12,867 bases of DNA, taken from NCBI GenBank assembly GCA_051859505.1, contig JBHYFN010000071.1:1-12867 (forward strand), read 5' to 3'. Source of the stretch: JAFIEN01 sp051859505. Its GTDB lineage: Bacteria; Pseudomonadota; Alphaproteobacteria; Rhodobacterales; Rhodobacteraceae. Below, one piece after another: positions 6,067-12,867 of this stretch (position 1 is its first letter; each line of letters opens with the position of its first letter). A program made the position numbers and the translations under genes. The notes under the pieces are model-generated. The model was given only the letters and a program-made list of their open reading frames with translations. It did not search any database and was not told the DNA's origin.

Positions 6067-6735
6067 ATGAAAGCTGCCGTCATCGTCTTTCCCGGATCGA
6101 ACTGCGACCGCGACATGGCGGTGGCGCTGCGCGACGCCGGGGCGGATGTCACCATGGTCTGGCACAAGGATGCCGCGCTGCCGGGCGGTGTCGATCTTGT
6201 CGCGGTGCCGGGGGGGTTCTCCTTCGGCGACTATCTGCGCTGTGGCGCGATCGCGGCGCAATCCCCGATCAGCCAGGCGATTGCCGCCCATGCCGGGCGG
6301 GGGGGCTATGTGCTGGGCGTCTGCAACGGTTTCCAGGTCCTGACCGAGACGCGGCTTCTGCCCGGTGCCTTGATGCGCAATGCAGGGCTGCGCTTCGTCT
6401 GTCGTCCCGTGGATCTGCGCGTCGCCAGCACCGACAGCGCCTTCACCGCCGCCTATGCGAAGGGCGAGGTGATCCGCATCCCCGTGGCCCATCACGACGG
6501 CAACTATTTCGCCGATGCCGAAACGCTGGCCCGGCTCGAGGGCGAGGGGCGGATCGCGTTCACCTATGAAGACAATCCCAACGGCTCGGCGCGCGATATC
6601 GCGGGCGTGCTGTCGGACAATCGCCGGGTGCTGGGCATGATGCCCCATCCCGAGCGCGCCGCCGATCCGGCGCTGGGGCCGGCCGAGGGGCAAAGGCTCT
6701 TTGCCGGGCTGATCGGGCAACTTGCTGCCGCCTGA
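6067..6735 (+). CDS. purQ: FGAM synthase glutaminase subunit PurQ
   Basis: 222 residues, a normal PurQ. It is a class I glutamine amidotransferase that hydrolyses glutamine and feeds ammonia to PurL, through PurS, for conversion of FGAR to FGAM. The catalytic triad is visible: nucleophile C86 in GVCNGFQ, H194 and E196 in PHPE. The N-terminal VFPGSNCDRD (7-16) and the oxyanion-region GGFSFGDYLRCGA (49-61) are family hallmarks. The ATG is 26 nt after the DUF3592 stop with only a G-rich, poorly matching ribosome site. A longer in-frame extension upstream overlaps the previous gene and is rejected. It is probably the last purine gene here; a GC hairpin follows before dctB. Confidence 0.97.
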   Translation: MKAAVIVFPGSNCDRDMAVALRDAGADVTMVWHKDAALPGGVDLVAVPGGFSFGDYLRCGAIAAQSPISQAIAAHAGRGGYVLGVCNGFQVLTETRLLPGALMRNAGLRFVCRPVDLRVASTDSAFTAAYAKGEVIRIPVAHHDGNYFADAETLARLEGEGRIAFTYEDNPNGSARDIAGVLSDNRRVLGMMPHPERAADPALGPAEGQRLFAGLIGQLAAA

Positions 6736-6750
6736 GGTGGCGGCATCCCG

Positions 6751-6766
6751 CCGGGGCCTGCCCCGG
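6751..6766 (+). terminator. Weak GC hairpin after purQ
   Basis: Arms CCGGGG and CCCCGG with a 4-nt loop, 15 nt past the purQ stop. It lacks a T-tract, so intrinsic termination is doubtful. It could still act as an RNA 3'-end stabiliser or Rho-associated structure. Confidence 0.3.
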
Positions 6767-6818
6767 GGCCAGGGTCCGGCCGCTTGTGACACGCGCCCTT
6801 GAGGCGTAGATTGGCACG

Positions 6819-8573
6819 ATGAGCGCGGCAGAGGATATCGCCCCCCGTCCGGGGTGGCGCAGGTGGCTGGTCCGGGGCGGTATCGCCCTGTTCTGCGCCG
6901 GTGCGCTGGCGGTGGTCTATGTCACCAACCAGTTCCTGACCGAACGCTTCACCGAATCCACCCGCAACCGGGCCGAGGTGCGGCTGACGCTGTATGTCGG
7001 CAACCTGATGGCCGAGTTGCAGCGCAACTCCATCGTGCCGCAGCTTCTGGCGCGCGATCCCGAATTGATCGGGGCGCTGACCACGGGGGATTTCTCGCGC
7101 TCGACCCTGCGGCTTCTGTCGCTGGTCGACGAGATCGGGGCCGCCTCGATCATGCTCTATGACCGCGACGGGCGCGTGGTCGCCGCCACCGACCGGTTCC
7201 GTCTGGGCGAGGATCACCGCAGCGCGCCCTATTTCGTGAATGCCCAGCGCGCCAACACCACCGTCTTTACCTCGCTGCAGCGCCCGACCGGCGGTTTCGC
7301 CTTCTTCTATTCGCGCAAGATGACCTCGGGCGGGGCGACGCTTGGCGTGATCTCGGTCGAGGTCGATCTGGCCCGGCTGGAACGCAGCTGGGCCGGCACG
7401 CAGGATGCCGTCCTGATCACCGACAGCACCGGCACGATCATCCTGGCCACCAATCCCCGCTGGCGCGGCCTGACCGAGGAAGAGGCGGTGCGCCGCGACC
7501 CGCCCTCGGGCGCGATCCAGCGCGCGCTTCAAGTGACGCAGGATCTGACCGCGATCCCGCCGGATGCCTGGCTTTCTGGCGATGCGGTGCTGCGGCGCGA
7601 CATGCGGGTGCCGTTCCAGGGCTGGCGCGCGGTCAGTTTCACCACCTATGCCAGCGTGCGCGAACGGGTGAACGGGATCCTCGCGCTTGAAATCATGGGA
7701 TTTGCGCTGCTGCTGGCGGCGGAGTTCTTCGTGTCGTCGCGCAAGACGGCGAACCGGCTGGTGCTGTTCCAGCGCGAATCGGCCGAGCTGCGCCGCCTCA
7801 ACGCCCGCCTCCAACGCGAGATCGCCGAGCGGCAGAAGGTCGAGAAGACGCTGGAAGTGGCCGAACAGACGCTGGCGCAATCCTCGAAACTGGCCGTTCT
7901 GGGCGAGATGTCGGCCGCGGTCAGCCACGAGCTGAACCAGCCGCTGGCCGCGATGAAGACCTATCTGGCAGGCGCGCGCCTTCTGTTGCAGCGGCGGCGG
8001 CCGGATGAGGCTTTGTCCAGTTTCCAGCGGATCGACGATCTGATCGACCGCATGGGCGCGATCACCCGGCAGCTGAAATCCTATGCCCGCAAGGGCTCGG
8101 ACGCGTTCGAGGTGGTGGATGTGCGCGAGGCGCTGTCCTCGGCGCTCGCGATGATGGAGCCGCAGCTGAAGACCCGCAAGGTCAAGATCACCCGCACCAT
8201 CCCGTCCGAGCCGGTGCTGATCCTGGGCGACAGGCTGCGGCTGGAGCAGGTGATCATCAACCTTCTGCGCAACGCGCTTGACGCGACCAAGGCGGTGCGG
8301 GATCCGGCGATCGAGATCATCCTTGCCCTGGGCGAGACGGTTCACATCACCGTGCGCGACAACGGCCCCGGCATCGAGGATCTCGACGCCCTGTTCGAGC
8401 CCTTCTACACCACGAAATCTCCGGGCGACGGGATCGGGCTTGGGCTTGCGATCTCGTCCGGGATCGTAAGCGATCTGGGCGGCAGGTTGACGGCGCGGAA
8501 CGGATCCACGGGCGGCGCGGTGTTCGAGCTGACCCTGCCCCGGCAGGGCCAGAGCGCGCAGGCAGCGGAATAG
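6819..8573 (+). CDS. dctB: DctB-like C4-dicarboxylate sensor histidine kinase
   Basis: 584 residues, inner membrane. Transmembrane helix 1 spans about 16-37 and helix 2 about 286-305. They enclose a periplasmic double-PAS-like sensor region with HRSAPYF (133-139), GGFAFFYSR (158-166) and LITDSTGTIILATNPRW (199-215), all resembling DctB. A coiled-coil linker (about 306-355) leads to the dimerisation domain with phospho-acceptor H370 in SHELNQP. The ATPase domain shows the N box (N485 in NLLRNALDA), DNGPG (514-518), FEPFYTTK (526-533) and GDGIGLGLAIS (536-546). RQLKSYARKG (417-426) is typical of DctB. It should phosphorylate the DctD encoded next. The start ATG has GAGGCG about 12 nt upstream. 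The C-terminus ends inside a 12-bp repeat array whose frame continues into dctD after a TAG. No transporter gene is adjacent, so the ligand is inferred from family only. Confidence 0.88.
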   Translation: MSAAEDIAPRPGWRRWLVRGGIALFCAGALAVVYVTNQFLTERFTESTRNRAEVRLTLYVGNLMAELQRNSIVPQLLARDPELIGALTTGDFSRSTLRLLSLVDEIGAASIMLYDRDGRVVAATDRFRLGEDHRSAPYFVNAQRANTTVFTSLQRPTGGFAFFYSRKMTSGGATLGVISVEVDLARLERSWAGTQDAVLITDSTGTIILATNPRWRGLTEEEAVRRDPPSGAIQRALQVTQDLTAIPPDAWLSGDAVLRRDMRVPFQGWRAVSFTTYASVRERVNGILALEIMGFALLLAAEFFVSSRKTANRLVLFQRESAELRRLNARLQREIAERQKVEKTLEVAEQTLAQSSKLAVLGEMSAAVSHELNQPLAAMKTYLAGARLLLQRRRPDEALSSFQRIDDLIDRMGAITRQLKSYARKGSDAFEVVDVREALSSALAMMEPQLKTRKVKITRTIPSEPVLILGDRLRLEQVIINLLRNALDATKAVRDPAIEIILALGETVHITVRDNGPGIEDLDALFEPFYTTKSPGDGIGLGLAISSGIVSDLGGRLTARNGSTGGAVFELTLPRQGQSAQAAE

Positions 8574-8624
8574 GCAGCGGAACGGGCGGCGGAACAGGCG
8601 GCTGAACAGGCGGCGGAACAGGAG
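8559..8624 (+). repeat. 12-bp tandem repeat across the dctB-dctD junction
   Basis: Five units of a CAG-GCN-GCN-GAA pattern (8559, 8571, 8583, 8595, 8607) plus a partial sixth that merges into the AGGAGG ribosome site (8620-8625). In the dctB frame the units read Q-A-A-E, stop-A-A-E, R-A-A-E, Q-A-A-E, Q-A-A-E, then Q-E-D-R-M, where M is the dctD start. The stop is the TAG at 8571-8573, one C-to-T change from the CAG of other units. The frame has no other stop before dctD. A 12-bp unit keeps the frame when copy number changes. Confidence 0.9.
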
Positions 8625-8630
8625 GACAGG

Positions 8631-9962
8631 ATGGCCAAGGCGATGAAGGTGGCGATCGTCGACGACGAACGCGACATGCGCCAGTCGATCAGCCAGTGGC
8701 TGGCGCTGTCGGGTTTCGACACGGAAACCTTTGCCAGCGCCGAGGATGCGCTGAAAGGGCTCGGCCCCGATTATCCCGGCATCGTCGTCAGCGACATCAA
8801 GATGCCCGGCATGGACGGGATGCAGCTTCTGCGGCGGTTGAAATCGGTGGATTCGACCCTGCCCGTGATCATGATCACCGGCCATGGCGATGTGCCGATG
8901 GCGGTCGAGGCGATGCGGATCGGGGCCTTCGATTTCCTTGAAAAGCCCTTCAACCCCGACCGGATGACGGCACTTGCCAAACGCGCCACGCAGGCGCGGC
9001 GGCTGACGCTGGACAACCGGGCGCTGCGGCGCGAGCTGTCGGACGGCTCGGCGCTGATGAAGAAGCTGATCGGGGCCAGCGCCGCGATGGAGCGACTGCG
9101 CGAGGATATCCTCGATCTGGGTCAGGCGGACGGCCATGTCCTGATCGAGGGCGAGACGGGCACCGGCAAGACGCTTGTCGCCCATGCGCTTCATGCCGTG
9201 GGGGCGCGGGCGGCGCGGAAATTCGTCCTGCTGTCCTGTTCCGCCTATGACGAGGAAACGCTTGCCCGCCGCCTCTTTGGCCCGGTGGCGGATGACGATC
9301 CGATCCCGGCGATGGAGGATGCGCGCGGCGGCACCCTGGTGCTTGAGGATATCGACGCGCTCAGCCAGCCGATGCAATCGCGGCTTCTGACCGCGCTCAA
9401 CGATCAGGGCAACCCGGCCGAGACGCGGATCGTTGCGATCTCGAACCTGCAGGAGCTGGACAAGACCTGCGAAAGCGTGCTGCGGCCCGATCTGTTCTAT
9501 CGCCTTGCGGCGCTGCGGATCACCGTGCCGCCCTTGCGCCAGCGGGGCGAGGATATCCTGACGCTGTTCACCCGGCTGGCCGAGCAGTTTGCCGACGAAT
9601 ATGGCTGCGATACGCCCGAGGTGACGGCCCAGGAGGCGGCCCAGCTGCTGCAGGCGCCCTGGCCGGGCAATGTGCGCCAGCTGATCAACGTGGCCGAACG
9701 CGCCGTGCTGCAGACGCGGCGGGGAACGGGGACGATCGCCTCGCTTCTGATGGCCGATACCGAGGATCAGCGCCCGGCGATGACGACCGAGGGCAAGCCT
9801 CTCAAGGAATTCGTCGAGGCCTTCGAGCGGATGCTAATCGACAACACGATGCGCCGGCACAAGGGCTCTATCGCTTCGGTGATGGAAGAGCTGTGCCTGC
9901 CGCGCCGCACCCTGAACGAGAAGATGGCGAAATACGGCTTGCAGCGGTCGGACTATATCTGA
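8631..9962 (+). CDS. dctD: DctD-like response regulator lacking the GAFTGA loop
   Basis: 443 residues. The receiver domain (about 4-120) has D11-D12, phospho-acceptor D55 (SDIKMPG), T83 and K105, all intact. An AAA+ domain follows (about 145-370): Walker A GETGTGKT (174-181), Walker B-like LVLED (236-240), the arginine-rich LRPDLFYRL segment (284-292), PPLRQRGED (300-308) and the sensor II region WPGNVRQLI (344-352). A Fis-type helix-turn-helix closes the protein (about 405-440). The canonical GAFTGA loop that touches sigma54 is absent: after LFG (215-217) only a short PVADDDPIP stretch precedes the GGTL of Walker B. The Walker B acidic pair is ED instead of DE. It is translated from AGGAGG 5 nt upstream. 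It probably activates by a route other than sigma54, as reported for Rhodobacter capsulatus NtrC. The cognate kinase is dctB just upstream. Confidence 0.88.
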   Translation: MAKAMKVAIVDDERDMRQSISQWLALSGFDTETFASAEDALKGLGPDYPGIVVSDIKMPGMDGMQLLRRLKSVDSTLPVIMITGHGDVPMAVEAMRIGAFDFLEKPFNPDRMTALAKRATQARRLTLDNRALRRELSDGSALMKKLIGASAAMERLREDILDLGQADGHVLIEGETGTGKTLVAHALHAVGARAARKFVLLSCSAYDEETLARRLFGPVADDDPIPAMEDARGGTLVLEDIDALSQPMQSRLLTALNDQGNPAETRIVAISNLQELDKTCESVLRPDLFYRLAALRITVPPLRQRGEDILTLFTRLAEQFADEYGCDTPEVTAQEAAQLLQAPWPGNVRQLINVAERAVLQTRRGTGTIASLLMADTEDQRPAMTTEGKPLKEFVEAFERMLIDNTMRRHKGSIASVMEELCLPRRTLNEKMAKYGLQRSDYI

Positions 9963-10418
9963 CGGGTTCGGGGGCGTAGGTCGGCGCGCAGGCCGGCGCC
10001 CCGGCCACCCTGATCCGTCACCGCGCAACAAGATTGCCATTGTGCATCGGCCCGGATTGTCGCTATGTCTGAGGGATGACCTCGGCGCATTGGCGCCCGG
10101 TCGTAAGAATTTTCGCCCCTGACCGGACCGAGCAAGCTCTGCCGGCTGTCGGGGACGAACCGAGATGGCCCTTCGGGGTCTGTGGGCAAGGCCTTTCCGC
10201 GCGTGAAATCCGTTGTGGACTGGCTCATGAACGGGTCCGGGCCACAGCGCCTCGGGCCGGAGAAGAAACGCGATGCAACGCGCGCGATCGAATGGTGAGT
10301 CTGCGGGGGCCGGAAGCGGCGCCTGCCTCGCCCGCGCGCGCTTCGCCCCTGACAGACATGGCCGATCCACCGCCGCCCCGCCCGGGCGATGCGGCCCTCC
10401 GCCGTGCAATTGGACAAA
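9963..10418. other. 456-bp intergenic region between dctD and rne
   Basis: I find no credible gene here. Short open frames exist (for example plus-strand starts at 10076 and 10273) but they run out of frame into rne and look like GC-driven noise. Small inverted repeats occur at 9991-10006 (GGCCGG/CCGGCC, 28 nt past the dctD stop, no T-tract) and 10084-10097 (GGCGC/GCGCC). The likely content is the dctD 3' end, the rne promoter and a long rne leader. The rne start has no clear Shine-Dalgarno sequence, only GGA a few bases upstream. Confidence 0.6.
10040..10069 (+). promoter_or_regulatory. Candidate rne promoter
   Basis: TTGTGC (10040-10045) and TATGTC (10064-10069) with an 18-bp spacer form the best sigma70-like pair I could find before rne. 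If used, the leader would be about 340 nt. The match is weak. Confidence 0.22.
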
Positions 10419-12867
10419 ATGGCAAAGAAAATGCTCATCGACGCCACCCACCCGGAAGAGACCCGGGTGGTTGTGGTTGACGGAAACAAGGTCGAGGAAT
10501 TCGACTTTGAAAGCGCCTCCCGCCGCCAGCTAGCGGGCAATATCTACCTCGCCAAGGTGACGCGGGTCGAACCCTCGTTGCAGGCGGCCTTCGTCGATTA
10601 CGGCGGCAACCGGCACGGATTCCTCGCCTTTTCCGAGATCCACCCCGGCTATTACCAGATCCCGGTCGCCGACCGCGAAGCCCTTCTGGCCGAAGAGCGC
10701 GAGCTTGCCGCCAGCCAGGACCGCGAGGACGAGGCAGAGGACGGCGCCGCAGCCGAAGGGCGGGGCAACCGTTCGTCGGGCCGCACGCGCAAGCCCCGCA
10801 GGGGCGGCCAGACGGCCAGCGCCCGGGTCGAAACGGCCGATGCCGCCGATCCTGTCGTCACGCAGGAACCCGAAGCCGCCGACGCCACCGAAATCGCCGG
10901 GATGGAGATGATCGACCTCGGCGAGGGGGAAACGGATGTCGACGGCGCGCCCGAAGGGCTGTCGCCGATGCTGACCGTGGCCGATACCCCGGTCGAAACA
11001 CCGCCTGCCAATTCGGATGAGGGCGGCGCCGCTGACGAAGACGCGGCCGCGGCCGATGAACAGGACAGCGCTGACGAGGATCTGGAAGCCGTCGAGAAGG
11101 ACGACACGATCGAGACCGTCTCGGCCGAGGATGACGCCGATGATGTGCGCCCGCCGCGCAAGCCGCGCGTCCGCCGCTACAAGATCCAGGAAGTCATCAA
11201 CGTCCGCCAGATCCTTCTGGTCCAGGTCGTCAAGGAAGAGCGCGGCAACAAGGGTGCGGCTCTGACCACCTATCTGTCGCTGGCCGGGCGCTACTGCGTG
11301 CTCATGCCCAACACCGCGCGCGGCGGCGGCATCAGCCGCAAGATCACCAATGCCGCCGACCGCAAGAAGCTCAAGGAAATCGCGGCCGAGATCGACGTGC
11401 CCGATGGCGCCGGCCTGATCATCCGCACCGCCGGTTCGCAGCGCACAAGGACCGAGATCAAGCGCGACTACGAATATCTCCAGCGCCTCTGGGAACAGAT
11501 CCGCGAGCTGACGCTGAAATCCATCGCGCCCGCCAAGATCTATGAGGAAGGCGATCTGATCAAACGCTCGATCCGCGATCTCTACAACAAGGAGATCGAC
11601 GAGGTCGTCGTCGAGGGCGAGGCCGGGTTCCGCACCGCGCGCGAGTTCATGAAGATGATCATGCCCTCGCATGCCAAGAACGTGAAACCCCATACCGAGC
11701 CGCTGCCGCTGTTCACCCGCAACCAGGTGGAAAGCTATCTTGAAAGCATGTTCAACCCGACGGTCCAGCTGCCCTCGGGCGGCTATATCGTCATCGGCGT
11801 GACCGAGGCGCTGGTCGCCATCGACGTGAACTCGGGCCGCGCGACCAAGGAAGGCTCGATCGAGCAGACCGCGCTCAAGACCAATCTCGAGGCCGCCGAC
11901 GAGATCGCCCGCCAGCTGCGCCTGCGCGATCTGGCCGGTCTGATCGTCGTCGATTTCATCGACATGGACGAGCGCAAGAACAACGCCGCCGTCGAAAAGC
12001 GCTTCAAGGACAAGCTCAAGGACGACCGCGCCCGGATCCAGGTCGGGCGGATTTCGGGCTTTGGCCTGCTCGAGATGAGCCGGCAGCGGATGCGCCCCGG
12101 CATGATCGAGGCCACGACCCAGCCCTGCCCGCATTGCCACGGCACCGGCCTTCTGCGCTCTGACAACAATGTGGCGCTGTCGATCCTGCGCCAGATCGAG
12201 GAAGAAGGCGTAAAGGGCCGCTCGAAAGAGGTTCTGATCCGCGCGCCCTTCGGGATCGTCAACTATCTGTTCAACACCAAGCGCGACCATATCGCCGGGA
12301 TCGAACAGCGCTATGGCCTGTCGATCCGGATCGAGGGCGATCCCGCGCTGATCTCGCCCGATTATGCGCTCGAGAAGTTCAAGACGGCGACCCGGGCGAT
12401 CCCCGAGCCGGTCTCGGCGGCGATTTCGGGCAATGCCTCGATGATGGTCGATCTCGACGAGGAGGAGGACGATCTTCCCGACGAGGCAGAGGCCGAAGAC
12501 GAGGCCGATGCCGTGGCGCAGGATGCGGCGACGGGCGAGGGCGATGACCGGCCGCGCAAGAAGCGCCGTCGGCGGCGCCGTCGGCGTGGTGGCAATGGCG
12601 AAGGCGAGACGGTCGAGGGTGAAGCCGCCGCGGCCGAGGCCGATGAGCGCAGCACCGAGGCGGAGGCCGCGCCGGCCGAGGGGGCGACCGAGGCGCCGTC
12701 CGAGGCCGCCGCCGAGGCGGAGGCCAAGCCGGCCCGCCGCAGCCGCGTCCGCAGCCGCAAACCGCGCGCAGAGGATGGGGCCTCCGGGGCCGAGGCGGGC
12801 CTTGCCGCTGCTGCCGCAGCCTCTGCTGCCGAGACTGGCACCGAGACTGCCCCTGAGACTGGCACCG
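10419..12867 (+). CDS. rne: Ribonuclease E, 3' end beyond the window
   Basis: At least 816 residues, open at the window edge. RNase E cuts single-stranded A/U-rich RNA and scaffolds the degradosome. The N-terminus MAKKMLIDATHPEETRVVV and the S1 parts (AAFVDYGGNRHGFL, then KEERGNKGAALTTY) are typical. A strongly acidic, low-complexity insertion of about 155 residues (roughly 95-252), with a basic patch GRTRKPRRGG inside, splits the S1 domain. DNase I-like catalytic aspartates are D469 (AIDVNSGR) and D512 (VVDFIDM), 43 apart as D303/D346 in E. coli. The zinc-link cysteines are C570 and C573 (CPHCHGTG). After about residue 650 the protein becomes disordered: an acidic block, an RNA-binding-type KKRRRRRRRRGG (714-725), then Ala/Glu/Thr-rich sequence with a short ETGTETAPETGT repeat at the edge. 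Start chosen by homology. Confidence 0.96.
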   Translation, partial: MAKKMLIDATHPEETRVVVVDGNKVEEFDFESASRRQLAGNIYLAKVTRVEPSLQAAFVDYGGNRHGFLAFSEIHPGYYQIPVADREALLAEERELAASQDREDEAEDGAAAEGRGNRSSGRTRKPRRGGQTASARVETADAADPVVTQEPEAADATEIAGMEMIDLGEGETDVDGAPEGLSPMLTVADTPVETPPANSDEGGAADEDAAAADEQDSADEDLEAVEKDDTIETVSAEDDADDVRPPRKPRVRRYKIQEVINVRQILLVQVVKEERGNKGAALTTYLSLAGRYCVLMPNTARGGGISRKITNAADRKKLKEIAAEIDVPDGAGLIIRTAGSQRTRTEIKRDYEYLQRLWEQIRELTLKSIAPAKIYEEGDLIKRSIRDLYNKEIDEVVVEGEAGFRTAREFMKMIMPSHAKNVKPHTEPLPLFTRNQVESYLESMFNPTVQLPSGGYIVIGVTEALVAIDVNSGRATKEGSIEQTALKTNLEAADEIARQLRLRDLAGLIVVDFIDMDERKNNAAVEKRFKDKLKDDRARIQVGRISGFGLLEMSRQRMRPGMIEATTQPCPHCHGTGLLRSDNNVALSILRQIEEEGVKGRSKEVLIRAPFGIVNYLFNTKRDHIAGIEQRYGLSIRIEGDPALISPDYALEKFKTATRAIPEPVSAAISGNASMMVDLDEEEDDLPDEAEAEDEADAVAQDAATGEGDDRPRKKRRRRRRRRGGNGEGETVEGEAAAAEADERSTEAEAAPAEGATEAPSEAAAEAEAKPARRSRVRSRKPRAEDGASGAEAGLAAAAAASAAETGTETAPETGT
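10448..10470 (+). other. Hairpin within early rne codons
   Basis: Arms CCACCCGG (10448-10455) and CCGGGTGG (10463-10470) with a 7-nt loop form a perfect 8-bp stem starting 29 nt after the A of the rne ATG. Such a stable stem close to the start could affect translation initiation or serve as an RNase E-related control element; this is inference. Confidence 0.4.

Noticed and set aside
6564..9377. Very long minus-strand open frame (937 codons) antisense to purQ, dctB and dctD.
   Set aside because: It is antisense to three well-recognised genes, its translation is His/Arg/Gly-rich without any family resemblance, and such frames are a usual by-product of strong G/C third-position bias.
9991..10006. 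GC hairpin after dctD as an intrinsic terminator.
   Set aside because: The stem is only 6 bp and no T-tract follows, so it is mentioned in the intergenic entry but not called a terminator.
10076..10480. Plus-strand frame of 134 codons in the dctD-rne gap.
   Set aside because: It runs out of frame into rne by about 60 bp, has Pro/Arg/Ala-rich noise composition, and its start has no properly spaced ribosome site.
10273..10533. Possible upstream ORF (86 codons) overlapping the rne start, preceded by GGAGAAG.
   Set aside because: The ribosome site is plausible, but the peptide is low-complexity and shifts out of frame through the first 38 codons of rne. A regulatory uORF is not excluded but not supported.
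10530..12290. Minus-strand open frame of 586 codons antisense to rne.
   Set aside because: The plus strand encodes RNase E with intact catalytic and zinc motifs throughout; the antisense frame has no domain and no ribosome site I can see.

Overview
The window comes from a GC-rich alphaproteobacterium, most likely a member of the Rhodobacterales (Rhodobacter/Paracoccus/roseobacter group). The evidence is the strong G/C bias at third codon positions, a zeta-type F1-ATPase inhibitor (DUF1476, an alphaproteobacterial protein), a BHMT-like methyltransferase beside a stand-alone corrinoid protein, and an RNase E whose S1 domain carries a long acidic insertion. The genus cannot be fixed from the sequence alone.

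Left part (1-3012, all minus strand): a likely one-direction transcription unit reading right to left. It holds the F1-ATPase inhibitor zeta, a zinc-type homocysteine methyltransferase (bmt-like), a B12-binding corrinoid protein, and a DUF1638 protein whose GTG start overlaps the corrinoid stop as GTGA. The methyltransferase and corrinoid genes look like the homocysteine and cobalamin modules of a split B12-dependent methionine synthase (or a related corrinoid methyl-transfer system). Three consecutive inverted repeats lie between these two genes. Beyond the last gene the sequence is an extreme G-rich low-complexity tract at the window edge.

Middle part (3013-6735, plus strand): a 162-bp divergent intergenic region leads into purC, purS and purQ of de novo purine synthesis. 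Between purS and purQ sit a medium-chain zinc alcohol dehydrogenase, 3 nt after purS, and a two-helix DUF3592 membrane protein. Neither has an evident purine role.

Right part (6736-12867, plus strand): a DctB-like sensor kinase and a DctD-like response regulator, then a 456-bp intergenic region and the first 816 codons of rne (RNase E), which runs off the window. Two features stand out. DctD has lost the GAFTGA sigma54-contact loop. The dctB-dctD junction is an in-frame 12-bp tandem repeat (Ala-Ala-Glu-Gln) in which a single TAG separates the two reading frames.

I saw no tRNA, rRNA, CRISPR array, insertion sequence or phage gene. The strongest candidates for under-described biology are the DUF1638/corrinoid/methyltransferase cluster, the GAFTGA-less DctD, and the repeat-mediated kinase/regulator junction.
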